Shown: positions 28,149-37,199 of the stretch, piece by piece
Position numbering within the stretch: position 1 is the stretch's first letter
How the letters are laid out: each line of letters opens with the position of its first letter
NCBI GenBank assembly: GCA_937864535.1
Contig: CALMJS010000016.1
Span: 62,001-126,000, forward strand
DNA length: 64,000 bases
DNA from: an uncultured Paracoccaceae bacterium
Lineage (GTDB): Bacteria; Pseudomonadota; Alphaproteobacteria; Rhodobacterales; Rhodobacteraceae
Direction of reading: 5' to 3'
Program-made: the position numbers and the translations under genes
The notes under the pieces: generated by a model
Told to the model about the DNA's origin: nothing
Database searches by the model: none
Seen by the model: the letters and a program-made list of their open reading frames with translations, nothing else

Positions 28149-28808
28149 TCACCGGCGGCGTCTGCGCAATACCGCCAAGAGCCCAAGACCGCCCGCAATC
28201 ATCGGCAAAGAGGCCGGGACCGGCACGGCGGGCAACGGCTCTTCGAGGTCGAGCACGCGCAGTCCCAAAGCTTGGTTAAACGGGATCCAGACCTCTCCTT
28301 GGGTCCAGGTCTCAGAGGTCGCTGGGTCGGTGTTGTTGGTGGTGCGCCAAATCGCGTCATCCCCGTCGATCCAGCTCGCGCTCAGCGAATAGGTTTGACC
28401 TGCCGTGAACGTCAGGCCGTGGAACGCTGTGACCTGATAGGGAAGAACGGTATTGATCCAGTCCGGCACGTCCTGGTCGACGGACGTCAGGGTGATCTGG
28501 GTTGTGCCGATCAGGGTCGCGCCCGGGCTTGTGAAATATACGCCGCTGTAGAGGTTCAGTTCGACAGCGCTGTAGCCCTGACCGAAAGATCCGGTGATGG
28601 TCGACAACGTGACCTCGAAACTGTCGATTGTGCCATCCTGCTCTGCGTCAAAGATCGTCAGCGGCATGTAATCGGCATCAACAGCCAGGCCAACGACATT
28701 ATCGTAGTCTTGGTAGCCATTAGCGATTGAATCGTACAATGTCAGGGTTGCGCTGTGGCCGAGCGAAGGCAAGATCATCAACCCTGCCGCGAAAATAGCG
28801 TGTTTCAT
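28149..28808 (-). CDS. VPLPA-CTERM sorting domain secreted protein
   Basis: A 219-residue secreted protein. It has a signal peptide (MKHAIFAAGLMILPSLGHSA), a beta-rich Thr/Ser/Asp-rich body and a C-terminal sorting signal: VPVPASLPMI, a short hydrophobic helix and a final run of five arginines. That tripartite end is the VPLPA-CTERM variant of PEP-CTERM, common in Rhodobacterales and processed by an exosortase-like enzyme. No exosortase gene lies in the window. The body has no domain I recognise; a role in the surface layer or extracellular matrix is inferred. Confidence 0.85.
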   Translation of the reverse strand: MKHAIFAAGLMILPSLGHSATLTLYDSIANGYQDYDNVVGLAVDADYMPLTIFDAEQDGTIDSFEVTLSTITGSFGQGYSAVELNLYSGVYFTSPGATLIGTTQITLTSVDQDVPDWINTVLPYQVTAFHGLTFTAGQTYSLSASWIDGDDAIWRTTNNTDPATSETWTQGEVWIPFNQALGLRVLDLEEPLPAVPVPASLPMIAGGLGLLAVLRRRRR

Positions 28809-28963
28809 GTGTTAATCCCAAAAATATGAATGTGTGTGTATACAGGGAGGCCTTGATCTGGCGATTTCTAGCGGTTTTGCGACTTTGTGCGTCGAATTTG
28901 ATCAGATGTTCGGGTTTTCCTGACCTCTGGTCAGCACCCTTTGGATCGGGCTAGATATGGGCC

Positions 28964-31900
28964 ATGGCTGATCCACGATTCATTCACCTGCGCGTTCACA
29001 CCGAATATTCGCTGCTCGAAGGGGCTGTTCGGGTCAAGAAACTGCCCGGACTGGCGGCGGCGATGAATATGCCGGCAGTGGCGGTGACCGATACCAACAG
29101 CATGTTCTGCGCGCTGGAGTTTTCGGAATACGCCTTTGGGGCAGGGGTGCAGCCCATCGTCGGCTGTCAGGTCGATCTATGTTACGCGGCTCCGGAACCG
29201 GGCAAACGGCCCGAGGACCCCGCGCCGGTGGTTCTGCTGGCCCAGACCGAGGCCGGTTATGAAAACCTGATGAAGCTGTCGAGCGTCCTCTATGTCGATG
29301 CCGGCGGGCGATTGCCGCAGGTGGAATTGGCCGATCTGGACCGGCACAGCGCTGGCCTGATCTGCCTGTCGGGCGGGCCGGATGGCCCGATTGGCCGGTT
29401 GCTGCGCAACGGTCAGCGCAGCAAGGCCGAGGATCTGATGCGCGCCTTGGCCCGGATTTTTCCGGACCGGCTCTATGTCGAACTCCAGCGCCATCCCATC
29501 GACGGCGGTCTGCCAGAGGCCGAGCGCCTGACCGAGCGCGGTCACATCGAAATGGCCTATGCGATGGACCTGCCGCTGGTGGCCACCAACGATGTCTATT
29601 TCCCGAAAACCGACCTGTTCGAGGCGCATGATGCGCTGATCTGCATCGCCGAGGGGGCCTATGTCGATCAGCAGGAACCGCGCCGCCGTCTGACGCCGCA
29701 GCACTATTTCAAATCTCCCGAAGAGATGATCGCCCTCTTTGCGGACCTGCCCGAAGCGATTGAAAACACGGTCGAGATCGCCAAACGTTGCGGGTTCAAG
29801 GCCTATAAGCGCAAACCGATCCTGCCCAAATTCGCCGATGACGAAATCGAGGAACTGCGCCGTCAGGCCTGGGCAGGGCTGGACGCGCGTCTGGCCGTGA
29901 TCCCGCACGCGGTATCGGTCGAGGATTACAAGGCCCGGCTCAAGTTCGAGCTCGACATCATCGAGGGCATGGGCTTTCCCGGCTACTTCCTGATCGTGGC
30001 GGATTTCATCAAATGGGCCAAGGATCACGGCATCCCCGTCGGGCCGGGGCGGGGGTCGGGCGCAGGGTCGCTGGTGGCCTATGTGCTGACGATCACCGAC
30101 CTTGACCCGCTGCGCTATTCGCTGCTGTTCGAACGGTTCCTGAACCCCGAACGTGTGTCGATGCCGGACTTTGACATCGACTTTTGCATGGATCGCCGCG
30201 AAGAGGTGATCCGCTATGTGCAGCAGAAATACGGTCGCGACCGGGTGGCACAGATCATTACCTTTGGTGCGCTGCTGTCCAAGGCGGCGGTGCGCGACGT
30301 GGGCCGGGTACTACAACTGCCGTTTGGGCAGGTGGACCGCATTTCCAAGATGATCCCCGTCGAAGGCGTCAAGCCGGTCAGCATCGAACAGGCGCTGATC
30401 CAAGAGGACCGCCTGCGCGAAATGGCCCGCAACGAAGAGGTCGTGAACCGGCTGTTGACCTATGGCCAGCAGATCGAGGGCCTGCTGCGCAATGCCTCGA
30501 CCCACGCGGCGGGGGTGGTGATCGCGGACCGCCCGACCGATGAGTTGGTGCCGCTCTATCAGGACCCCCGGTCCGATATGCCTGCGACCCAGTTCAATAT
30601 GAAATGGGTGGAACAGGCCGGTCTGGTCAAGTTCGACTTTCTCGGGTTGAAAACGCTGACGGTGATCCAGTCGGCGATGAACCTGATTTTCAAATCCGGC
30701 CGCCCGCTGCATGTGGCGGCGGATGGCACGCGGCTCTATGAACCTGCGGTCGGGGCCGAGAACGAAATCAACGCCATCCCCTTGGATGATAAAAAATCCT
30801 ACGACCTCTATTCCGACGCCAAAACCGTCGCGGTGTTTCAGGTGGAAAGCTCGGGCATGATGTCGGCGCTGCGCCAGATGAAGCCCACCTGTATCGAAGA
30901 CATCGTGGCGCTCGTGGCGCTGTACCGGCCGGGTCCGATGGAAAACATCCCGACCTATTGCGATGTGAAACACGGGCGCAAGCCGCTGGAATCCGTCCAC
31001 CCGACGATTGACCACATCCTCGCCGAAACGCAGGGCATCATCGTTTATCAGGAACAGGTGATGCAGATCGCGCAGGTCATGGCGGGCTACAGCCTTGGCG
31101 GCGCCGACCTGCTCCGCCGCGCCATGGGCAAGAAAATCGCCGAGGAAATGGCCAAGGAACGCCCCAAGTTCGAAGAAGGGGCGATGAAGAATGGCGTAGA
31201 CAAGAAAAAGGCCTCGGAGGTTTTCGACCTTCTCGAGAAATTCGCCAACTACGGTTTTAACAAATCCCACGCGGCTGCCTATGCCGTCGTGTCCTACCAA
31301 ACCGCGTGGCTCAAGGCGAACCACCCCGTCGAATTCATGGCCGGGGTGATGAACTGCGATATCCACCTGACGGACAAGCTGTCGATCTACGCCGAAGAGG
31401 TCAAACGCGGCCTGCTGATCGACATCGTGCCGCCCTGTGTGAACCGGTCGCTGGCGACCTTTGACGTCGTGGATCAGAAACTGGTCTACGCGCTGGGCGC
31501 GCTGAAAAACGTCGGTCAGGATGCGATGCAACTGATCGTCGATGCGCGGCTGAAAACCGGCAAACCCTTTGCCACGCTGTTCGATCTGGCCCGCCGTGCC
31601 GATCTGAAAAAGGTCGGTAAACGGCCCTTGGAAATGCTGGCGCGGGCAGGGGCGTTTGACCAGCTCGACAGCAACCGTCGCCGCGTGCTCGAGAGTCTGG
31701 ATGCGCTGGTGGCCTATTCCGCGGCCATCCATGAACAGAGCGCCTCTGCGCAGGTCTCGCTCTTTGGCGAGGCGGGGGACGATCTGCCAGAACCGCGTCT
31801 GGCCCCGGTGAATGACTGGGTGCCGTCCGACCGCCTGATGGAAGAGCAAAAGGCCATCGGATTTTTCCTGTCCGGTCATCCGCTGGACGACTATGCCGGG

Positions 31901-32482
31901 GCGCTCAAACGCAAGAAGGTCTCGACCATTGCCGAGGCACAGAAAAAGGCCGAGCATGAAGGGCAGGCGATCCTCAAGGTGGGCGTGATGGTGTCGGGCC
32001 TGCGTGAAATGAAATCGGGCAAGGGCACGCGCTATTTCCGGATGAATATTTCCGACAGCACCGGCCAATTGTCGGGCATCGCCATGTTCGTGCGCAAGGA
32101 CGAAGAATTCGCCGCCGCCCGCGCGGTGTTCGAACAGACGGACAAGGTCGTGGTAACGCTGGAGGGGCGGTTCAATGACGGGCAATTCGATCCGACAATC
32201 CGCGCCGTCGCCCCGATGGAGAGCGTGGTTGCTGATGCCGGGTCGTCGGGGTTGCAAATCTTCCTCAAGGACAGCGTGGCCGTGCCTTCGATTGCCAATG
32301 TCCTGACCGGCGCACGCCAGTCCGGGCAGCGGCTGGGGACTGGACCGATCCGCCTGACGGTGATGACCGGCGCGAACCCCGCCGAAGTGGATATCGACCT
32401 GATCGAGAAATACCCCGTCTCCCCCCAGATCCGCGGCGCCATCCGCGCCTTGGACGGGGTCGTGGATGTCGTGGAACTCTGA
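28964..32482 (+). CDS. dnaE: DNA polymerase III alpha subunit DnaE
   Basis: DnaE is the replicative DNA polymerase. The 1172-residue protein opens with a PHP domain (FIHLRVHTEYSLLEGAV). The polymerase core has the catalytic segment GRGSGAGSLVAY and the metal-binding PDFDIDFCMDRR (Asp triad), followed by helix-hairpin-helix elements and an OB-fold near residue 1000 (ILKVGVMVSGLREMKSGKG). Length is typical for the DnaE1 type. It has its own promoter region of about 150 bp and borders the mobile region on its 3' side. Confidence 0.96.
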   Translation: MADPRFIHLRVHTEYSLLEGAVRVKKLPGLAAAMNMPAVAVTDTNSMFCALEFSEYAFGAGVQPIVGCQVDLCYAAPEPGKRPEDPAPVVLLAQTEAGYENLMKLSSVLYVDAGGRLPQVELADLDRHSAGLICLSGGPDGPIGRLLRNGQRSKAEDLMRALARIFPDRLYVELQRHPIDGGLPEAERLTERGHIEMAYAMDLPLVATNDVYFPKTDLFEAHDALICIAEGAYVDQQEPRRRLTPQHYFKSPEEMIALFADLPEAIENTVEIAKRCGFKAYKRKPILPKFADDEIEELRRQAWAGLDARLAVIPHAVSVEDYKARLKFELDIIEGMGFPGYFLIVADFIKWAKDHGIPVGPGRGSGAGSLVAYVLTITDLDPLRYSLLFERFLNPERVSMPDFDIDFCMDRREEVIRYVQQKYGRDRVAQIITFGALLSKAAVRDVGRVLQLPFGQVDRISKMIPVEGVKPVSIEQALIQEDRLREMARNEEVVNRLLTYGQQIEGLLRNASTHAAGVVIADRPTDELVPLYQDPRSDMPATQFNMKWVEQAGLVKFDFLGLKTLTVIQSAMNLIFKSGRPLHVAADGTRLYEPAVGAENEINAIPLDDKKSYDLYSDAKTVAVFQVESSGMMSALRQMKPTCIEDIVALVALYRPGPMENIPTYCDVKHGRKPLESVHPTIDHILAETQGIIVYQEQVMQIAQVMAGYSLGGADLLRRAMGKKIAEEMAKERPKFEEGAMKNGVDKKKASEVFDLLEKFANYGFNKSHAAAYAVVSYQTAWLKANHPVEFMAGVMNCDIHLTDKLSIYAEEVKRGLLIDIVPPCVNRSLATFDVVDQKLVYALGALKNVGQDAMQLIVDARLKTGKPFATLFDLARRADLKKVGKRPLEMLARAGAFDQLDSNRRRVLESLDALVAYSAAIHEQSASAQVSLFGEAGDDLPEPRLAPVNDWVPSDRLMEEQKAIGFFLSGHPLDDYAGALKRKKVSTIAEAQKKAEHEGQAILKVGVMVSGLREMKSGKGTRYFRMNISDSTGQLSGIAMFVRKDEEFAAARAVFEQTDKVVVTLEGRFNDGQFDPTIRAVAPMESVVADAGSSGLQIFLKDSVAVPSIANVLTGARQSGQRLGTGPIRLTVMTGANPAEVDIDLIEKYPVSPQIRGAIRALDGVVDVVEL

Positions 32483-32509
32483 CCGGAGCGAATACGTTGT
32501 CCACGCGAT

Positions 32510-32527
32510 AAAGCACCCAACGGGTGG
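32510..32527 (+). terminator. Candidate dnaE terminator, abutting an IS end
   Basis: CACCC (32514-32518) pairs with GGGTG (32522-32526) across AAC; the stem runs straight into GGCTCTGTCGCACAAA, the IS5-type terminal sequence. The usual T-tract is missing, so the IS may have replaced the end of the original terminator. Confidence 0.4.
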
Positions 32528-32922
32528 GCTCTGTCGCACAAATTGCGTAAAGGATTCATCTCGTGAAACCAACGTGGTAGCTGGGATGCATGAGCAGACC
32601 TACAACCCCAACCTGCAGGACCAGGAACTGGCCAGCCTATAACGAAGTGCTCAAGCGCCGAGGTTCGCTGTCGATCTTGTTCAGCCCTGAGATGAGCCGG
32701 GACAGAGTGCCGACAGGCAGGCATGGCCACCATCAGAGCTAGAGTGACGGCGCCATACAGACTTGCCTCTCGATGAAGGTGCTGTTCTGGATGGCCCTCC
32801 GGCAGACAACCGGGTTCGCCGAAAGTCTGCTGCGACTGGTTGGCCTAGACTGGACGGTGCCCGACCTCAGCACGTTGTCGCGTGGCCGGAAGACGCTGGC
32901 CGTCAATATCCCCGATCAGTAA
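32527..32922 (+). mobile_element. Truncated IS5-family insertion sequence remnant
   Basis: The left end resembles IS5-type terminal inverted repeats (GGCTCTGTCGCACAAA). It is followed 47 bp later by the first third of an IS5-type transposase. The right part is missing: similarity stops after the LAVNIP codons near 32916 and unrelated sequence follows. The remnant marks the junction between chromosome (dnaE) and accessory DNA. Confidence 0.7.
32590..32922 (+). pseudogene. IS5-family transposase, N-terminal fragment with internal stop
   Basis: The frame from ATG 32590 encodes an IS5-type N-terminus (TRNWPAYNEVLKRRGSLSI), reaches an in-frame TAG at 32740 and continues in the same frame with SDGAIQTCLSMKVLF, LRQTTGFAESLLRLVGLDW and TLAVNIP. 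In relatives the stop position holds Tyr before SDAAIQ, so a single nonsense change is the simplest reading. Only about 110 of some 300 or more codons remain and the DDE catalytic residues are absent, so it cannot be active. Confidence 0.75.
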
Positions 32923-33101
32923 CAAAACAGAATGTAGGTGCAGTCAAGAACTGGATCCAGTTCTTTGTCCATAAGCGCGGCGAATCTCCACCAGTAGAAA
33001 GCGGCGGCGCAAAACAGGGCCAGCACACCATAAGAAATCCTGCACTTGAATGCAGAAACAATAATGTGCAGCCAAGCGCCGATAGATGCAGCGAATAGCA
33101 A
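32916..33101 (-). CDS. Possible truncated membrane protein
   Basis: A 61-codon frame starting with TTG encodes a hydrophobic peptide, MLFAASIGAWLHIIV and ISYGVLALFCAAAFYWW, with two likely membrane helices. It runs out at the junction with the IS remnant, so it could be the 5' part of a gene cut by the insertion. There is no recognisable family and only a weak ribosome site; it may be noncoding. Confidence 0.25.
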   Translation of the reverse strand: MLFAASIGAWLHIIVSAFKCRISYGVLALFCAAAFYWWRFAALMDKELDPVLDCTYILFCY

Positions 33102-33297
33102 ATTGAAACTCCAATTTTCTGAGAAAAACCTGTCGCTAGAAAGCTAACGAAGTCGCACGTTATCCGCAATTAACCGACTTCGGGGAGGACCGAGCAAATT
33201 CTGCGCGGCGGCTTGCGGCCCACACCGGTCATTGTCCGTGATCGCCATTGTCAGTTACACCAAGCTTTTTCCAAAGCGCTATTTTGGCCCATTGGAA

Positions 33298-33417
33298 TCA
33301 TTGGATTTTCTTTAATCGGGTAACAGCATAGTCATTCCAAATTCCACCATAGCCTTTCCAAGGTCTCTGGTCTGGAATGCGAAAACCGTAGGAAATATTT
33401 TTCCTGGCAGCATGCAT
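33298..33417 (-). CDS. Possible small ORF (39 codons)
   Basis: The frame encodes MHAARKNISYGFRIPDQRP, then WKGYGGIWNDYAVTRLKKIQ. Aromatic and charged residues are spread as in real protein rather than in a random frame, and a stop lies just upstream. A hairpin at 33424-33452 precedes it. It may be a genuine small gene or the tail of a decayed one. I do not recognise it. Confidence 0.2.
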   Translation of the reverse strand: MHAARKNISYGFRIPDQRPWKGYGGIWNDYAVTRLKKIQ

Positions 33418-33512
33418 ATGAAAAGGCCCCGGCTATTGCAAGCCGTAGCCTTGATGTCCGCTTGATGATTTTCGGGAGGGGTCAGTCAACCCCAGCCTGC
33501 AGGTTATAGACA

Positions 33513-33647
33513 TTGAACCCCTCGGCGGCAGGGGAGCTTCGTACAGTCAGGTCTACCTGAGAGAGGCCTGATCCCTTTTTCGAATAAGTATCTGACATTG
33601 CAGTCATAAAAAAGCGGCGCAGGATGATCCTGCGCCGCTTTTCGTTT
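33513..33647 (+). repeat. Diverged second copy of tniQ 3' end plus terminator (scar of older element)
   Basis: This 135-bp segment matches 53866-54002, the tniQ 3' end and downstream hairpin, in the same orientation with about 80% identity by eye. In the tniQ frame it reads IEPLGGRGASYSQVYLREA then stop, against VEPLGGRGGPYGQVYLREE in the complete gene. Differences look like coding divergence, so it derives from a related but different element rather than a recent duplication. Confidence 0.75.
33610..33642 (+). terminator. Perfect terminator hairpin of the tniQ remnant
   Basis: AAAAGCGGCGCAGGAT (33610-33625) is followed, after one base, by its exact complement ATCCTGCGCCGCTTTT (33627-33642), so the stem is long and ends in a T-tract. 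The counterpart downstream of the intact tniQ (53964-53998) has a mutated left arm. Confidence 0.75.
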
Positions 33648-33726
33648 CCCTCGACGAGCCCTGAAACCGGTCCATGGAAAACCTAAGGTGTGATGTCTGG
33701 AAAAGGTATACGGTGACTGTCAGCTT

Positions 33727-33867
33727 CAGCCAAAGAAAGCAAATGAGTGCGCAATACGGACGGCCTGCGATTCGGATCATGAATAATATCATTTAAAATC
33801 AGATACTTGTCTGACACCTAAAATCACTCGAAAGTAGAAGCTTGCGCAGAAAGTAAAAGCTTGCGCA
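33727..33867 (+). repeat. Transposon left end: three 19-bp TniA-binding-type repeats
   Basis: Three copies of a 19-mer in one orientation: GAAAGCAAATGAGTGCGCA (33735-33753), GAAAGTAGAAGCTTGCGCA (33830-33848) and GAAAGTAAAAGCTTGCGCA (33849-33867), the last two abutting. The outermost is identical to the outermost right-end site in inverse orientation. Consensus GAAAGYARAWGNNTGCGCA. Multiple spaced sites at each end are typical of TnsB/TniA elements. Confidence 0.8.
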
Positions 33868-33918
33868 CCCCCATACGCCACTCACACATTCTCCTGAGAA
33901 TGGAACTCCGAAAACGAA

Positions 33919-33944
33919 GAAACCCGCGCCGAGGCGCGGGTTTC
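33919..33944 (-). terminator. tniB terminator
   Basis: GAAACCCGCGCC (33919-33930) pairs with GGCGCGGGTTTC (33933-33944). On the minus strand the stem is followed by TTCGTTTTC, downstream of the tniB stop. It lies between the end repeats and tniB. Confidence 0.75.
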
Positions 33945-33969
33945 ATAGAGGCTGGATTGTCGAGAATGG

Positions 33970-34959
33970 TCAGGTGGGGATAGACGCCCTGAAGGGCTTA
34001 TCCTTGCGAAACATCGTGTCGTAGCCCTCATACGTGAACGGCGTTGCGAGCTGGTTCATGCCTGTCTTCTCGCACCAGACTTCCACGAAGTCCGACAGAT
34101 CCATCTTATCAGCCTGTCGAACTTTCGCCCACGCCACGGCATCGACAACCAGGTCGATGACCAATCCCCATCGAAAAGCGCCCGCTGTCGCAAGGCGATG
34201 CAAGAAGTCACCTGTTTGAAGGTCGCCAGAAACATCCAGACCGGCGCTAATCGCGTAGCTGCCAACGATCTCGTTCAGGATATGGTAGTCCTGCGCGGGC
34301 TCTCCTTTTCCGCTGTTCAGATCAATTTCACCGAACTCGATCCGGGTCATGAGCCGGTCAAGCTGGGGCTCGAGCTGCACGTAGCCACCCAGTTCCGGCA
34401 CGCCAGACAAGATCAGCATGAGTGGCCAATCGTGGGATTTCATCAGGGTTTTGAAGGCGTCCAGAACGCTCATGACCTCCGCCTCTGATTTTCCACGCAT
34501 GATGTGTTGCGCTTCATCATAGTGAATGCCTACGACTCCTTGCCGTTTGGCCTGCAAGATCACCAAGTTCCAGATCTCGAACTGTGTGCGCCGCGTCTTG
34601 CTGGTGATAGAATAGCCCAAGGAATCCAAGGTCTTGCGGCCCAGATCCTTCCAACTTCCCTTGGCATCGAGCACGCAACTCGCAAACTGCGCCCGGTTAT
34701 CGCCCGGCATAGGAACGCTACTGTCATTAAAGCGCTTCAACATGTCGTCGATCTCAGTCGTCTTTCCGGTACCGGAAGGGCCAGTGACAAGAAGGCTATG
34801 CGCCTCGAACCGCTTGCCTGATTGCAGAAGTCCCAGGTGGCGGCTGAAGAGCTGGGAAAAAGTCTGCTGAAGCTTCGCGCTACGCGCCAGCGGAAAATGC
34901 CGCTGCGCGAGGTCTGCGTTCATGTCGACGAGAGAAGAAATCACAAAGGGGTTGTTCAC
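33970..34959 (-). CDS. tniB: TniB/TnsC-type AAA+ ATPase
   Basis: TniB/TnsC proteins are AAA+ regulators that bridge the target-bound TniQ and the transposase. The 329-residue protein has Walker A GPSGTGKT (60-67), Walker B GIHYDEAQHI (around 144-153), and sensor-like LILSGVPEL followed by RLMTRIEFGEIDL. The GTG start overlaps the tniA stop (GTGA), so the three genes tnsA-tniA-tniB form a translationally coupled set. It ends 26 bp before a strong terminator. The C-terminal domain is short, as in TniB rather than classical TnsC. Confidence 0.9.
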   Translation of the reverse strand: MNNPFVISSLVDMNADLAQRHFPLARSAKLQQTFSQLFSRHLGLLQSGKRFEAHSLLVTGPSGTGKTTEIDDMLKRFNDSSVPMPGDNRAQFASCVLDAKGSWKDLGRKTLDSLGYSITSKTRRTQFEIWNLVILQAKRQGVVGIHYDEAQHIMRGKSEAEVMSVLDAFKTLMKSHDWPLMLILSGVPELGGYVQLEPQLDRLMTRIEFGEIDLNSGKGEPAQDYHILNEIVGSYAISAGLDVSGDLQTGDFLHRLATAGAFRWGLVIDLVVDAVAWAKVRQADKMDLSDFVEVWCEKTGMNQLATPFTYEGYDTMFRKDKPFRASIPT

Positions 34960-37199
34960 AGCTTACTGTCCTTGATGGGCCCGAAGGTCATTGTCTTGAT
35001 GTCGTTTGTGTCGGCTCGCGACACCGCTCCGCTTTCAGGCGCGGCGCGGACAGTCTTGGCCTCCAGTGGCTTCGAAGTGCCGGTGTCTGGGGGCATTGAG
35101 GCAGTCTGATTGTGGCCCGATGCCCGCGCGGGGATGGCGCCAGCGGTATTCAATCGGCTCATCAACTGTCCCGGCCCTGCGGTGTCGCCCACATAGCTGA
35201 TTGGCCGCTTTTCAACCTGGATCAGCTTCGCCGCACGCTGGCGTAGCTTCTCGATTTTCTGGTAATTGGCCGGGTCACGGGAATCCGGGAAGAAGCCGGA
35301 TTCGCGCGCGCGACGTGCCCTTGCATCCTTCAGCTGTTCTGCGTGCAGTGCGCGAACAGTTGGGTTCGACTTTGTCGCGGCTTCCATGATCTCGATAGCT
35401 TCTTCAAGGGTGAGATCTTTGAAGACTGTCATGCTGAGATTGACCGGTACGACCTCCTTCGATCCAGCCGCAGTGACGTAGATCTTGCGCAGATCATCGG
35501 GATCGAGATGCACCGTGACCTTTTTCGCCTTGCCGGCCCTAAAGTCCTGAAGTTCATTCGAGTTGAATGGAATATTGAATGCTTTCACGCCTTCGGGCGT
35601 AGCTGTGGCATCGACCTTGACCCCGAGGTGAAGGATCCGATCGCGCTGCAAAGGAGACTTGATCGGCCCGTACAGCGATCTCGCCTGTTCACTCTTCTGG
35701 CGCGGGGTGGCGCCATTCATTCCAGTCCCGAGATGCGGCCGGAAGGGATACTCATCGATGAAGTATCGAGTGAGGGTTTTATACAGATCGTCATGTGTGA
35801 TCTTGGCTGATCCCTTCGGGTCGTAGCCAGTCAGCTCACCAGGACGACTGCCAGTATAGCCCGGCAGGAAATTCAACACATCCCACTGCAGCGTACCAAA
35901 AAGCCGCTCAACGATCTGTTTGTCCAAAGGTTGATGAGCACGCGCGGTCTTGACCGTCATCCCCATACCAAGCTGACCAGCATAGACGTCCGCATTTCTT
36001 GTGGCGGAGCCATTGTCCGCCAGAGAGTGAGCCGGTCGAACTGCCGGCACAGGATCCTGTTTACACCCGTAACGCACCTTCTCCTTGGTCTTGTCACGGG
36101 TCGCCATTCGAAGAAGTGCCTTACTGTGGTCGGCGTCGGCCGATTCACTCAGGATCCAGCCCAGAACCTCGCGAGTCGCGACGTCGATAATCACATTCAG
36201 CCAGCAGCGCCGGAGTTCATGGTCCGCGAGTTCCTGCGGAGCTTCCTGAGGGTCAACAATCTCTGCACGGACCTTGCCGTCACCGGCGGTGAATATCGAC
36301 AAGAGGCACTGATCCCACTCGAATTCCTCTCCGAATGCCAGAGCGCGAACATCGGTAGAACCGGCGCCGTGTTTGTTCATTGCATGGCGGTGTCCGCCAC
36401 GACCGATTTCAACCGCGACTTCATTGATCGCATTCTTCTCGTTGCGCACTGTCGTCAGTGACGGAAAATTCGGCTGCTGGGCAATCTCGTGGGCTGAGCG
36501 ATGGAACACGTCCTTCGCGAGGCGATAAACTCCTGCAAACGGTGGTTGTTTCAGTTCGAGCCATCGCTCAAGCACGTATTGAATGAAGCGTTCCTGCCAA
36601 GGGGCAAGGCGCTGCTCTTCTTCGGTGTTCCGTCTGCCCTTAAGATGGTCCCGATCAGCCAGAACAACCGGATTTTGATCGAATTGGTGATAGACATCGC
36701 GGTAGCCTGCAAGGGTTCGACCTTGCGGCACGTCGAAACCAGAAGCCATTTTCCCACCGCGCTTGGTTTTAAGGAAGTTGCAGTCGGGAGCGAGTCTATC
36801 GGCACGAACAAGCAATTCACGTCGATGCTTGCCACATCTACTGAGACTCCGCTGCGTGATCTTGAAACCATCGGCGATTAGCTCGTCTTGCGCCAAGACC
36901 AGCGCAAGACGTCCGCGGACGATTTCCTTAACATCAGGCTCCAACTTGTCGAAGAGTTCGATGCCTCCGGTGTAATCCAGAAGCGCTTTTTTCTTTTCAT
37001 CCTCTACGGGAGAGATAACATCGCAATTCCTGTTTCGAATTGCAGTCTCGACTCTCTCAATCGACAGGGTCAGGCTCTCGCCTGTTTCCGGACATTCAAC
37101 CGAATAGCCGCCCTCCTCGTGACCTGAGACTTTCAGATCACGGCCATCCAACTGCAGGATGGATCCCTTCGGGATATTATAGAGCGGCTGCCGGGTCAC
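34956..37199 (-). CDS. tniA: TniA/TnsB-type DDE transposase (Mu family)
   Basis: This is the DNA strand-transfer enzyme of the element. The 747-residue protein has a Mu-type integrase core with D296 (EFEWDQCLLS), D395 (SLADNGSAT) and E431 (KQIVERLFGTL), spaced D-35-E. An N-terminal HTH region precedes it and a Mu-type C-terminal beta-barrel with the KKVTVHLDPDDLRKIYV strand follows. The start is GTG 37199, overlapping the tnsA stop (GTGA); an in-frame extension to 37316 lies within tnsA. The C-terminal tail of about 100 residues is low in complexity and probably binds TniB. Confidence 0.92.
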   Translation of the reverse strand: MTRQPLYNIPKGSILQLDGRDLKVSGHEEGGYSVECPETGESLTLSIERVETAIRNRNCDVISPVEDEKKKALLDYTGGIELFDKLEPDVKEIVRGRLALVLAQDELIADGFKITQRSLSRCGKHRRELLVRADRLAPDCNFLKTKRGGKMASGFDVPQGRTLAGYRDVYHQFDQNPVVLADRDHLKGRRNTEEEQRLAPWQERFIQYVLERWLELKQPPFAGVYRLAKDVFHRSAHEIAQQPNFPSLTTVRNEKNAINEVAVEIGRGGHRHAMNKHGAGSTDVRALAFGEEFEWDQCLLSIFTAGDGKVRAEIVDPQEAPQELADHELRRCWLNVIIDVATREVLGWILSESADADHSKALLRMATRDKTKEKVRYGCKQDPVPAVRPAHSLADNGSATRNADVYAGQLGMGMTVKTARAHQPLDKQIVERLFGTLQWDVLNFLPGYTGSRPGELTGYDPKGSAKITHDDLYKTLTRYFIDEYPFRPHLGTGMNGATPRQKSEQARSLYGPIKSPLQRDRILHLGVKVDATATPEGVKAFNIPFNSNELQDFRAGKAKKVTVHLDPDDLRKIYVTAAGSKEVVPVNLSMTVFKDLTLEEAIEIMEAATKSNPTVRALHAEQLKDARARRARESGFFPDSRDPANYQKIEKLRQRAAKLIQVEKRPISYVGDTAGPGQLMSRLNTAGAIPARASGHNQTASMPPDTGTSKPLEAKTVRAAPESGAVSRADTNDIKTMTFGPIKDSKL

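Noticed and set aside
30311-32572. A 753-codon open frame antisense to dnaE, and similar long antisense frames over ftsH (3092-4513) and cysI (12087-13778).
   Set aside because: They mirror strongly conserved genes in GC-rich DNA, carry no recognisable domain and have His/Arg/Gln-rich composition typical of shadow frames.
33799-33816. TCAGATACTTGTCTGACA considered as the transposon terminus.
   Set aside because: The inverted match to the tniQ downstream motif is only 10 bp, while the 28-bp repeat at 33727/54127 lies outside it and fits both ends.
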